Shown here: in pieces, positions 1 through 8,691 of the stretch
Layout: the number at the start of each line of letters is the position of its first letter
Position numbering within the stretch: position 1 is the stretch's first letter
NCBI GenBank assembly: GCA_900128395.1
Contig: LT649994.1
Location: 1 to 10,735 of the forward strand
Length of the DNA stretch: 10,735 nucleotides
Direction of reading: 5' to 3'
Source of the DNA: Stramenopiles sp. TOSAG23-2
Lineage: Eukaryota; Sar
Made by a program: the position numbers and the translations under genes
The notes under the pieces: model-generated
What the model was told of the DNA's origin: nothing
Databases searched by the model: none
Seen by the model: only the letters and a program-made list of their open reading frames with translations

Positions 1-65
1 ATGAAATTCAGAAAACAGTTGTGTGCTTTGCTCCTGATAAAGCGAATTTGCCACACCCCCCGCCA
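1..65 (+). repeat. Left arm of fold-back inverted repeat
   Basis: Bases 1-55 are an exact reverse complement of 843-897. Extending to base 65 gives 64 of 65 matches, the one difference being C at 56 against the complement of T at 842. Both arms encode the same peptide in the same frame (EIQKTVVCFAPDKANLP), so this is a second copy of one stretch of the DENND4-like gene and not a mobile-element end. The exact 55-base length ending at the edge of the window is what a de Bruijn assembler with k=55 leaves where its graph forks; that explanation is inference. Confidence 0.9.
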
Positions 66-890
66 TTAACAGAGAAAACATTTGATGGTCACGGTAGCGG
101 TGACATGTGTGGACAATATACATATTCATATGATTGTTTCCCATCTTTACAAAAATCATTGTTCATCGATCCACGTCCATTGCCAGAAATGCCAATTGAT
201 CCAAAAGAAGCATCTGCAAGCAGTCGCCGTAAAAATGCCGGATTTTGGGTCACTCATCCTGGGACGAAGAAAGAGTATAATTCCGATTCAACCATATATT
301 GCGTATGGTTTTTAACATTGGCAGCAATCAGTAGCAACGATGTACAAGACATGGATGGTCCAACCACTGCTACAAATAATAAAGTAAGCAATAGGAAAAG
401 AATGAAATCTAGTGTGAAAAGGAGAAGGCAACAATTGCGACGATTGGGTAGCGCATTTGAAATTTTGAATCGAATGAAACAGCAACAGATCGGACGTGAT
501 GAATTAATTTATAAATCATTAATTGATGCATCTGGGAGATGTGGTAGCACCCATCATGCCTTATTAGTTTTAAAGCATATGAAAGAAGATGGCTTGAAGC
601 CAGATTCATTGTTTTTTTCATGCCTTGCAAGTGCATTTTCGATGGATACGACAATACCAATGGTAGGCACGTTGCCATTAGGTTTACTTGATGCATGGGA
701 AGATAATATGAAAGATGATGATCAGAAAAATACTCCGTCATCAACTCCACAATCGGCAGCAAAAATATTGTCAAGTTCCTCCCTGCCATCAACAGCAAAA
801 AAGACGAGTGCGATGTCTTTTTCCTCGTATTTTGGCGGGGGTTGTGGCAAATTCGCTTTATCAGGAGCAAAGCACACAACTGTTTTCTGA
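3..890 (+). CDS. DENND4-like Rab GEF, central/PPR part (5' partial; real only to about 841)
   Basis: The frame is open from base 3 and continues the peptide found near residue 631 of the opposite-strand DENN protein, so this is its downstream part. After a Pro-rich linker comes a YCVWFLTLAA segment (about 291-324), then a Lys/Arg-rich stretch, then two helical-hairpin repeats of PPR type at about 450-645 (AFEILNRMKQQQ and ALLVLKHMKEDGLKPDSLFF). A tripartite DENN module followed by PPR repeats is the layout of the DENND4/MYC-promoter-binding family, which acts as a Rab (Rab10 in animals) nucleotide exchange factor on membranes. A Ser-rich region follows the repeats. Beyond about 841 the frame reads antisense DENN sequence and the TGA at 888-890 is an artefact, so the true C-terminus is missing. 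The GTG at 21 is not a start. Family assignment is good; Rab specificity is unknown. Confidence 0.75.
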   Translation, partial: EIQKTVVCFAPDKANLPHPPPLTEKTFDGHGSGDMCGQYTYSYDCFPSLQKSLFIDPRPLPEMPIDPKEASASSRRKNAGFWVTHPGTKKEYNSDSTIYCVWFLTLAAISSNDVQDMDGPTTATNNKVSNRKRMKSSVKRRRQQLRRLGSAFEILNRMKQQQIGRDELIYKSLIDASGRCGSTHHALLVLKHMKEDGLKPDSLFFSCLASAFSMDTTIPMVGTLPLGLLDAWEDNMKDDDQKNTPSSTPQSAAKILSSSSLPSTAKKTSAMSFSSYFGGGCGKFALSGAKHTTVF

Positions 891-2785
891 ATTTCATGTT
901 TTTCTGATTCTAAAAATGGCGTGCTGTATTTTCTAAATGTAAGCAATGAACGATTTCGCTTTTGTGCAATTGATTCATTGAAAAATTTGACATCATAATT
1001 AGCCTCTTCTTGGTCTTCATGTACACAATCATCCATAAATTTTGAAAATGTTTGTGTTTGTGTAAATATGTTGAGAAATGTTTTCGATGAGCTACGCTGT
1101 GCGTTGACGAATGAATTTACATCGAAAAATTTTCCAGTACCGGCTGATGATGAATCGCTGGAGGAATTACTATGTGATTTCGTTTTTTTACTTTTTTTAG
1201 TTATTACATATTTTTTATATTCACGAAACATGGCAACGAAAAATCTTAAAAATGCTAAACGAAGCTTATACCAATCCCTTACAATTAATTCATCATCATC
1301 ATCAAACTGGTCTGCCCGCAATGCATATGAAAATGCAGAATCCATCATATTTAAACAAGTTTCTCTCCATATACCATCATCCCCGCCACCTGGACGGTTT
1401 AATCGAACCGGCTCTGCAATTTCTTGAAGTGCTTTCACAAGTTTTTGTTCCTCCTTTTCAGGTAATGGTGGTATATCATTTGCTGTATTTGCATCCGGTA
1501 TAAATATTTCATCCTTGTCTATATTTACAACAACAACGTTGCATGGTATTTCATCTTGAATCTCGTCGAATATACCGGTTTGCATCCCACAAATAAATGG
1601 CATAGGAGCTTGAAGGACTCCTAATAAAGGACGTGGCAATACTGGAATATATACATGTTCCCATGAGAACGGGTAGAGAAAAGCCATAATGCATTCAGCA
1701 ACTGCTGTTAATAATGACAGCTGCGAGGAATGAAATAATATTTTCTGTTCAAGCAAAAGGCATTTAAAAATCGACAAAGTAGTTCTAATTCCAATACATT
1801 GAAAGGTCTTATCAAATGGTAAATCTATGTTTTCAATCGGTCGATTAACTGGTGGGCGTGTAAAAATTAATTCCTTATCTGCAATGGAATATAAAATTTT
1901 AGCCATTCCTGATGGTGGCATCGGTACTTCATTCATTAAATTACATATATACCTTTCAATTGGTACATCTAATGGGGATAAAACTAAACGATACAATGAT
2001 GTTAAAATATCGCGACATTGGCTGATGAAAGGATACCTAGTGATTAGGCAGAGACATTTCGGTGCATACATTGTCGCAACAATACTTTGTCGTCGTAATT
2101 GGCTATTGCTACGACTTCTTCTCTTTTTATTATTATTACTATTATTATTATTATTATTATTATTATTTCCATCTGACGTCACGTCTAATATTATGTCCGG
2201 CTCTGGTAATCCTGGTATGTTTCCTGCAGAATGCAAGACAGCATATGCCGCAGGTGAGATTAAATCATGTATAGTTAAGCAATGTCCATATACATGTTCT
2301 CCTCCTGCACCGGTAGATACGAACGTAAAAAATGATGGGACACAGTTATCCCTTGAAAATTTATATCCATCAGGAAAACAAAACAATGGTAAACCAGATG
2401 GAAATGGCGTTGTTTGTTTCATATCAATCCCATCTTGGGCACCATTTTCATATGGATATCTATCTATTATATGAGCTTTAAAAACTGTTTGAAATATATT
2501 TTCCACTTTCATAGATGGAGACAATGCGCCTTTACTACTACTTCTTTTCCGAGTAGGAAATTCACCACTATTATTATTATTTTCGACGTTATTATCTTCT
2601 GGCATAGGAGATAGAGAACTTCTATCATTTTTGTTTCTAGCAATTATATTATCTTTTACTTGTTGTTGTAATTCTACAGGGCTTAATCCAACTACTACAA
2701 AATATTCTGCAAAATTTGCACGTGGTGCATTATTATTATTACTATCAACAGTTTGTTCACTATCACTACGTACAAACCCTGACAT
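722..2785 (-). CDS. DENND4-like Rab GEF, N-terminal tripartite DENN module (3' truncated at about 841)
   Basis: The frame gives 687 residues from an ATG at 2785. uDENN: about 24-180 (FAEYFVVVGLSP, then PLFCFPDGYKFS and FFTFVSTGAGGEHVYGHCLT), interrupted by a polar low-complexity loop at about 52-92. A poly-Asn linker lies near 206-219. cDENN: about 240-431, with the family core LLLEQKILFHSSQLSLLTAV, YPFSWEHVYIPVLP and PMPFICG. dDENN: about 480-590 (LRLAFLRFFVAMFREYKKYV, SFVNAQRSSSKTFLNIFTQT). DENN proteins catalyse GDP release from Rab GTPases on membranes. Only residues 1 to about 649 are real: the last 36-38 residues read the antisense strand of the PPR-encoding segment past a fold-back junction, and the stop at 722-724 is an artefact. 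The true continuation is on the other strand at 56-841. Joined, the known part is about 910 residues and still lacks its C-terminus. Confidence 0.9.
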   Translation of the reverse strand: MSGFVRSDSEQTVDSNNNNAPRANFAEYFVVVGLSPVELQQQVKDNIIARNKNDRSSLSPMPEDNNVENNNNSGEFPTRKRSSSKGALSPSMKVENIFQTVFKAHIIDRYPYENGAQDGIDMKQTTPFPSGLPLFCFPDGYKFSRDNCVPSFFTFVSTGAGGEHVYGHCLTIHDLISPAAYAVLHSAGNIPGLPEPDIILDVTSDGNNNNNNNNNSNNNKKRRSRSNSQLRRQSIVATMYAPKCLCLITRYPFISQCRDILTSLYRLVLSPLDVPIERYICNLMNEVPMPPSGMAKILYSIADKELIFTRPPVNRPIENIDLPFDKTFQCIGIRTTLSIFKCLLLEQKILFHSSQLSLLTAVAECIMAFLYPFSWEHVYIPVLPRPLLGVLQAPMPFICGMQTGIFDEIQDEIPCNVVVVNIDKDEIFIPDANTANDIPPLPEKEEQKLVKALQEIAEPVRLNRPGGGDDGIWRETCLNMMDSAFSYALRADQFDDDDELIVRDWYKLRLAFLRFFVAMFREYKKYVITKKSKKTKSHSNSSSDSSSAGTGKFFDVNSFVNAQRSSSKTFLNIFTQTQTFSKFMDDCVHEDQEEANYDVKFFNESIAQKRNRSLLTFRKYSTPFLESEKHEIQKTVVCFAPDKANLPQPPPKYEEKDIALVFFAVDGREELDNIFAADCGVDDGVFF
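833..842. other. Fold-back chimeric junction inside the DENND4-like gene
   Basis: To the left the + strand is the sense strand of the PPR part; to the right the - strand is the sense strand of the DENN part. Nine bases, TGGCGGGGG at 833-841, are common to the incoming sense strand and to the reverse complement of 57-65, which gives microhomology at the join. Base 842 is the first mismatch against the left arm. A short-distance inverted join at microhomology is typical of multiple displacement amplification chimeras. A genuine genomic inversion is possible but would leave the gene broken. Confidence 0.8.
833..897 (-). repeat. Inner arm of the left inverted repeat
   Basis: This is the reverse-complement partner of 1-65. 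It lies inside the DENN frame at residues about 630-651 and encodes the ANLPQPPP stretch, where the left arm reads ANLPHPPP because of the single base difference. The spacer between the arms (66-832) is the PPR part of the same gene. Confidence 0.9.
2126..2168 (-). repeat. ATT/AAT trinucleotide tract (poly-Asn linker of the DENN protein)
   Basis: A TTA/ATT repeat, interrupted by one ACT unit, reads on the coding strand as AAT codons. It gives Asn-rich residues at about 206-219, between uDENN and cDENN. It keeps the frame and is a likely length-variable microsatellite. Smaller tracts of the same kind lie near 2568-2583 and 2730-2741. Confidence 0.9.
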
Positions 2786-3126
2786 GCTATTATCTAATAT
2801 ATATATTATATATAAATAATATACGTGTAATAATGTTTTAATATCTTTATTATTATTATAATTATTATTCTAATAGTAAAAATTCTATAATAGACTATAT
2901 ATACAAAATATATATAATCTAGTAATAATATGAAAACAAACAAACAAGATGTAAAATACACAAAATATGTATTTAAAAGAATATATAGTATTATATATAG
3001 CCAACACGAGAGGAGATGTGGGAGTATGAAAAGGATAAATATAAAATTACAATATGTTTGAACGATGACTATTTTTCTTCTAACATATATATATATACAG
3101 GTGCACATCGATATTTATTTGTATTA

Positions 3127-3171
3127 TTTTTTTCTTTTTTTTTTTCTTCTTCAATTTATTATACTTACCAG
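3127..3171 (+). other. Candidate splice signal (pyrimidine tract and CAG/G, or donor on the other strand)
   Basis: A T/C-rich tract at 3127-3154 is followed by ACTTACCAG and then GTACC, a good 3' splice-site pattern for a + strand leader intron upstream of the ATG at 3574. The same bases on the - strand read CTG/GTAAGT, a perfect donor for a leader intron of the DENN gene. No convincing partner site is visible for either reading, so this is tentative. Confidence 0.25.
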
Positions 3172-3553
3172 GTACCTGCCACTGCCAGACTGCTATTACT
3201 ATCGAACAAACAAAATGTGCTATTAATAATTAAACTAATGCTATGTCGATACAGAAGCTACAGAGAGAATTCTCTGTACTATATTTACCTTAAAATACGA
3301 ATTATGCATCGGTATATCGTCATACGCTCGTATCTCGATATTCTTTGTGTTGTATTAGCACTGCATCATATTCACCGCATCTCGCATCACGCAGATGATC
3401 GCAGATTCCGTTATAATATTTTTTATGTATATTATTAGGTGCATTTTATTTACTGAAGAAGAAGTTATTCGCAAAATATATCATGAACATAATTATAGAC
3501 AGTGTAAGATACTGTTAAAACGGCGGAGCAGCAAGTAAATCATCTTGAGATAT

Positions 3554-3573
3554 TATATATATATATATATATA
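3554..3573. repeat. (TA)10 directly before the start codon
   Basis: Twenty alternating T/A bases end immediately before the ATG of the IQ-BolA gene. The tract lies in its 5' leader or core promoter and is a likely length-variable microsatellite. Confidence 0.95.
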
Positions 3574-4355
3574 ATGGATCAGGATAGTATCGAAGATGTG
3601 ATATTAAATGGAAATGTACAAACACCTATTAAAGATAGTGAGATAATAGGACGTAGTGGTGCAAAGATGTTAGGTATGGTATCTGATTCTGGAATGGAAT
3701 ATCAAAGTTTTACGGAAGAGTCTGCCATGGAAGACAATGAAGGAGATTACCAAGCTCATAGTAAAGAGTATAAAGATGCAGAGGATGAAACAAAAGCATT
3801 TTACAGTAACGAAATAGTATTACCAAAAATATCGTCTGCAGAACATGTAATTATTAATAAAAGTGACGTTACTGGTAGCTTATTATTACCATCGTCTGAA
3901 GAAGTGAAAAATAACAACAACAATAATAGTAAGAAGAATAAGAAGAAAAACAATAAAAAGACGAAAAAAAGCAGAGGTGGATCTAGAACCTCATCGAAAG
4001 AGAAGAAGCCCAAAAGGGCAAATAGTAAAGATAAGAAAAATAAAAAGAGATCTAAGCGAAAGAAAAAAAAGAAAAAACGAAAGAAACGTCGCCAAAGTAA
4101 ATCACGCTTAACGGGTGCCGAAGTTAGACTTCGTATGGATCCGTACGCACTTGCGTGTGCAATGAAATGGGAAGAATTAGGAGATCAATCACCATTGGAT
4201 GGTGATATAGAACAGTACAGCATCTCATATCCACCTGGACCTATGGGTATTACGTTTGATTGGAGAAACGGCTTAGTGGTAATGGCACTTCGAACTGATA
4301 TGAAAAAAAGTAAAGTGGATACTATTACTACTACTACTACTACTACTACTACTGC

Positions 4356-4387
<32 letters not shown>

Positions 4388-7300
4388 TAGAAAATGTAAA
4401 TACAACTGTAACGAAAAGACATCCAACATTAGGTTCAAGGCTACTATCTATTAATAATACATCTGTTGTAAATTTAAATTTTCGAGAAAATGTAGATATG
4501 TTGCGAAATTTAGCAGATACCGATAGAACATTAATCTTTCAATCGTGGAAACATGTTCTTATGGAAAAAAATGAAACGAAAATATCATCATCAACAAGTC
4601 AACCAACATTAAAATTTCCAAGTATTAAACCATCTTCTAGTGAAATGAAAACACGTGCTCAATCGGCGACGTCTTTACCACAACATAATTTAGATAAAAA
4701 AACTGATAATAATAATAGTAAGGATAGACCAATTAGTGCATCAAAGTCAACTGGTAATCTTAATAATAATAATAAACGACCAATTATAAAAACCACAAAT
4801 GCATTTGAACGTAAACCACCTCCTTCCTCCACCTCGACAGCAAATGAAAAAAATAATGTACAGATACAAAAAATTAATGAAAGAGCAGACGCATATATAA
4901 ATCAAATTCTTGATAAAGATGAGAAGAAAGAAGATGAAAATGAATCTAAAAATTCATTGACTGAATTGGCAATTGTTGAGAAGAAAAAACAAATTGGAAC
5001 AAAGAAAGCAAAAAGTAAGAAGAAATCATCGAAAAAAGATAAGAAATCAAACGGTGGAGCTGGTTTATCAAATGTATTAGCAAAACAATTAGAAAAAAAA
5101 GCAAAGGAAAAAAAGAAAAAGGAAGAAGAAGCAAAGAAAAAAGCCTTAGAGAAACCACAAGATCCATACGTAGGGCCGTTGCAAATAAAAATAACGGAGA
5201 TGTTGAAAGCAAAATTTGATGCAAAACATATAAAAATAGTCAATCGTACGTATTATGATCGTAATATGAAACGTATGGGTCCGAAAAAAATGCGTTATGC
5301 ATCAGTGAAACAAAATCAAAACACTGGCGAATGGGATCCACGTATATATATTTTAAAATTTGATGAACATAGTGGCGGTGGAAAACCAGAAGAAACCTGG
5401 TTAGGAGTATGTAAAACTGAAAATAAAGCTTGGAAAACGATTGCTATGGGTAAAAATAAAAGAGACCGAGGTGTGTTCGAACCAGTGCCAATTATTCCAT
5501 ACAAACCGGATGAAGAGCATTTTCAAATATTGATTGTCTCTGAAAAATTTCGTCATAAGACTATATTTGAAAGAGTTGCAATGGTATACCACGAACTTAT
5601 TGAATTACTCTGGCATCCAAGGGATATGTCTTACATGTTTGGCAAAGCTTCCAAATGGAAAAAATATGGTACAGTAGGTTATAATGTATTTAACACATTG
5701 CCTGAATTCCGTTTACTACCAGCTGATATACCATTGCGTTTTATTATATCTGCAAAGACGCCTGGGCAGTGGAATCCATCCGAATTTCAAACAGCCGTAT
5801 CTGAAAGACTTGGTCTCTCGCATACATCATTAGGCATGTTTGCAGTTAATCCAAGAACAAAACCAGGAATGAAAGATGTTAGAAAATTAAATCCACAAGA
5901 GGCAACGGAGGATAAAGATAAGGCAAAACCAGCGCCAATATTCCCACATGTGAAAGGCAAAGCCAAAACAGGTGCTCGTATGGGACACTTTTTCCATGGA
6001 CTTAGCGAGGAAACTAGAGCGATGATGGACCGTGATCGAAAAGATCGTGACAAAAAGGCTATCCAAGACGCATTGAAAGAAGCAGACAAAGCGGGTGTGA
6101 AAAAAGCAAAGAAAAAAACTGGTTTGGCAGCAAAATTAGATAGGCTAGCATCGATGTACGATGAAAATGCAGGGAAAACATCGGCAATCAAACAATATCA
6201 AGCAACTAGACGAACACATATTTATGCAGCAAAAACATTACAAACTTTATTTAGAAAACGATATGTGCCAAGGGTTATAAAATGGATGATAAAACGCCAT
6301 CGTGCGGTGACAAATATCTCACGTGTATATAAAGGATATTGTGGTCGTCTATATGCAGTCGAATTTAGAAGGCTTAGAACAGAAGCAGCAATTATTATAC
6401 AATCTGCGTGGCGTATGGTATTAGGCAAAAGAATTGCTGAAGAATATCGCCGCGTAAGGGTGGAAGCTGTCTTAAAAATCCAGCCAGTAGTACGCGGTTG
6501 GTTTGCAAGACGTTTTGTTGCATGGAAACGTGCTAATGATAAAATTGCTATACAAATGGAAAAAGTTGTACGTGGTTTCTTAGCTCGATGTCGATTTAAA
6601 CGTTTATTGGCACGTAAGTTTCACGAAACAGTAGTCGTTCCAGCTGTCATAATCATACAAGCATTGTATCGTGGCCATGTTGGTAGAGAAATTGTACGTA
6701 GCATGCAGTATGGAATTTGGCTACGTGAAGTCGCAACACCAGCAACCATCGTGATCCAACGCCTACATCGTGGTAATATGGCACGTAAAAGATACGAAGT
6801 TATGAAAGATCGTTTCTACGCAGCTATTGAAATACAACGTGTATTTCGTAGTTTCAAAAAAAGACGATTTTATAAACTTTTATTACGTGATAAATTGGAA
6901 TATGAAAAATCAATCATTATACAAGCAGCTGCAAGACGTTTCCTTGCCGTGCGTGTAGTAGCACGTAGAAGAAAAGAGAAATATTTTCATGAAGTTACTG
7001 TCCCTTCCGCAATATTGTTGCAACAAGCTTATCGAACGCATCGAGCAATGAAATTGTTCAAGGTAGCTAGGGTTAGATATCGAGCAGCTATTAAAATACA
7101 AGGGTGGTATCGTGGTTGTTTAGCCTCGGCATCGATGAAAGAAATGTTTGCAGAAATGGAAAAAGCATATCGTGATAAGCTTGCAACTGCGTTGCAATCT
7201 GCATTTCGCGCATACAAAGCGCGTTGTAGATTTCAAGGTGTAAAAAATGCGTGGATTGCTAGGCGTATCGCTGCTACGGAAAAAATACAATCGGGTTGGA

Positions 7301-8295
7301 GATTTTATTTGGCAAATAAGCACGTATATGCAAAACGTTTACGAAGAAAAGCAGAGGCGGTATGGGAACATATAGCATGGTGCGAGGAAGAATCAGAAAT
7401 TATCATTGAAGATTTAGATGATGTCATGCATGAAGATACGGTTCAAAAAAACGTAAAAAAGCGTGCTGAAAAGTTTTTAAAAGAGCTTAAAGCAGATAGA
7501 AGGGAATGGGAAAAACGGCTGCCAGTGGTAGAAAAAGAGTTAGAGGAATTAACGGAGGAAGATATTGAACATGGCTGGGGTGAACATTTTGAAATGGAAT
7601 GGGATATGCTTTCAGAATCAATGCCAATGAATGCAGAAGATATGCGTGGGCGTCAATTGCAGATCGATGAGGCAACCGATAAAATCGCTGAGTTACACGA
7701 GGAACGAGATGAACTTGAGCTGGATATTGATGATATGGGTATGCAAGAGTTGGAACAATTTGAAAAAATACGGCGTATGGAAATTGAAGAATGTGAGCGC
7801 AAATGTGAAATACATTGGAACAATGAAGAGCGAAAACAACGTAATAAGTGGAAGATTAAATCCAGACGGGAAAATAAAGTTAAGAAATTATCTGCAAAAG
7901 CAGCTGGTCTGGTTGAACTTGAAGCGGTGGGGATTGATAAAATACAGACTATATCGCATGAAAAGCGTGACAGGGCTAGACGCCATCAAAAACAACGCCA
8001 AAGGCAACGTACGCTTGAGCAGAATCTACTTATCAAACGGCAAGTCGAACAGAATGGTGCATTAAATACAAAAATACGAGATGCATATACTGAAATTGTT
8101 AGCGGGGTAAATGAGCTTTTATCAGACTTTTCTTATGGTATACGTCGCCCGAAGGATGATATACGTGGAAATAAAAGTGTCTTCTGTGATAGATGCGGAA
8201 AGGTTTTATGTTCATGTAATGATAATGGTCCAATAGATACAGATGATTCTGCTGTTGATGAAGATAGATGGATATCGTCTGACGATGAGTGGTAG
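3574..8295 (+). CDS. PDZ-like / BolA-like / multi-IQ-motif protein (1573 aa)
   Basis: This is a complete intron-free gene. The ATG at 3574 is the first after an in-frame TAA at 3505; it ends with TAG. In order: an acidic N-terminus; a Lys-rich stretch at 112-177; a PDZ-like domain at about 214-326 (PPGPMGITFD, GSRLLSINNTSVV, RTLIFQSW) split by Thr/Asn runs; a charged disordered region at 327-530; a BolA-like domain in pieces at about 534-562, 649-680 and 716-733 (HFQILIVSEKF, FERVAMVYHELIELL, FIISAKTPGQW); about 13 IQ motifs at 885-1250 (for example AAIIIQSAWRMVLGKR, AVLKIQPVVRGWFARR); acidic helical or coiled-coil sequence at 1260-1500; and CDRCGKVLCSC near 1538-1548, a possible zinc site. 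IQ motifs bind calmodulin or related EF-hand proteins, which suggests a calcium-linked scaffold or cytoskeletal protein. There is no myosin motor, signal peptide or membrane segment. The cellular role is unknown. Confidence 0.93.
4321..4386 (+). repeat. ACT then AAT trinucleotide runs (Thr/Asn insert in the PDZ-like domain)
   Basis: A run of ACT codons passes directly into a run of AAT codons, giving about nine Thr and ten Asn at residues 252-271. It lies between two beta-strand-like parts of the PDZ-like domain and must form a loop. Two adjacent pure trinucleotide repeats suggest recent slippage. Confidence 0.95.
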
Positions 8296-8691
8296 AAATG
8301 CTTTTAAAAAATGAAGGAGCTTGTAATCTAATATATATATATATTATATATTTAAGAAGAGCTTGTAAATATAAACCTTTTTGCTTTTTTATTATATTAA
8401 GATGATGGTAATATTATAGTCTTATTTGATAATCATTGGTATGATAATTCTCTTTATTTCCTCGTATGAGAATATTTAATACCCTATCATAGTGTGGAGA
8501 TTAGATACGTATAAATTATTCCCTTTCAGCTATTGTATTCTTTTGAAAGAGAGTTTAAGAATTATCATGAGTAAATTAAAAAAATTAGTTAAGCGTAAAT
8601 TATATATATATATTTTATATCATATACTAAAAATATACTCTGAAATATCAAACTCTCTCTCTCATATTATTACACACACATTTACAGATTC
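8296..8691. other. Convergent intergenic region with 3' ends of both neighbours
   Basis: This 396-base AT-rich gap lies between two stop codons that face each other. It includes TA-rich runs at about 8329-8352 and 8600-8612. Possible poly(A) signals are ATTAAA at 8575-8580 for the + gene and AATAAA on the - strand at 8453-8458 for the LisH gene. Both are weak guesses in such AT-rich DNA. I see no gene here. Confidence 0.5.

Larger units (their letters stand above)
2786..3573. promoter_or_regulatory. Divergent intergenic region (DENND4-like / IQ-BolA protein)
   Basis: This 788-base gap separates two genes that start away from each other, so it should hold both promoters and 5' leaders. It is very AT-rich, with many TATATA runs (about 2797-2812, 2896-2918, 3083-3098 and 3554-3573), so no single TATA box can be chosen. 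A less AT-rich part lies at about 3171-3400. Frames crossing it are short, low-complexity and lack recognisable domains. I see no tRNA or other RNA gene. Confidence 0.6.

Noticed and set aside
409-897. 162-residue frame on the - strand
   Set aside because: It is antisense to the PPR part of the DENND4-like gene, crosses the chimeric junction and shows no domain.
1827-2474. 215-residue + strand frame with a Leu run
   Set aside because: It is a shadow of the cDENN/uDENN coding region; the Leu run is the antisense reading of the Asn tract.
3016-3438. 140-residue + strand frame in the divergent intergenic region
   Set aside because: It is Tyr/Ser/Phe-rich, AT-driven text with no family likeness, covering the pyrimidine tract. 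It fits a 5' leader or promoter better than a gene.
3574-8295. Myosin heavy chain neck and tail
   Set aside because: There is no motor domain (no P-loop or switch motifs) before the IQ array; PDZ-like and BolA-like domains precede it instead.
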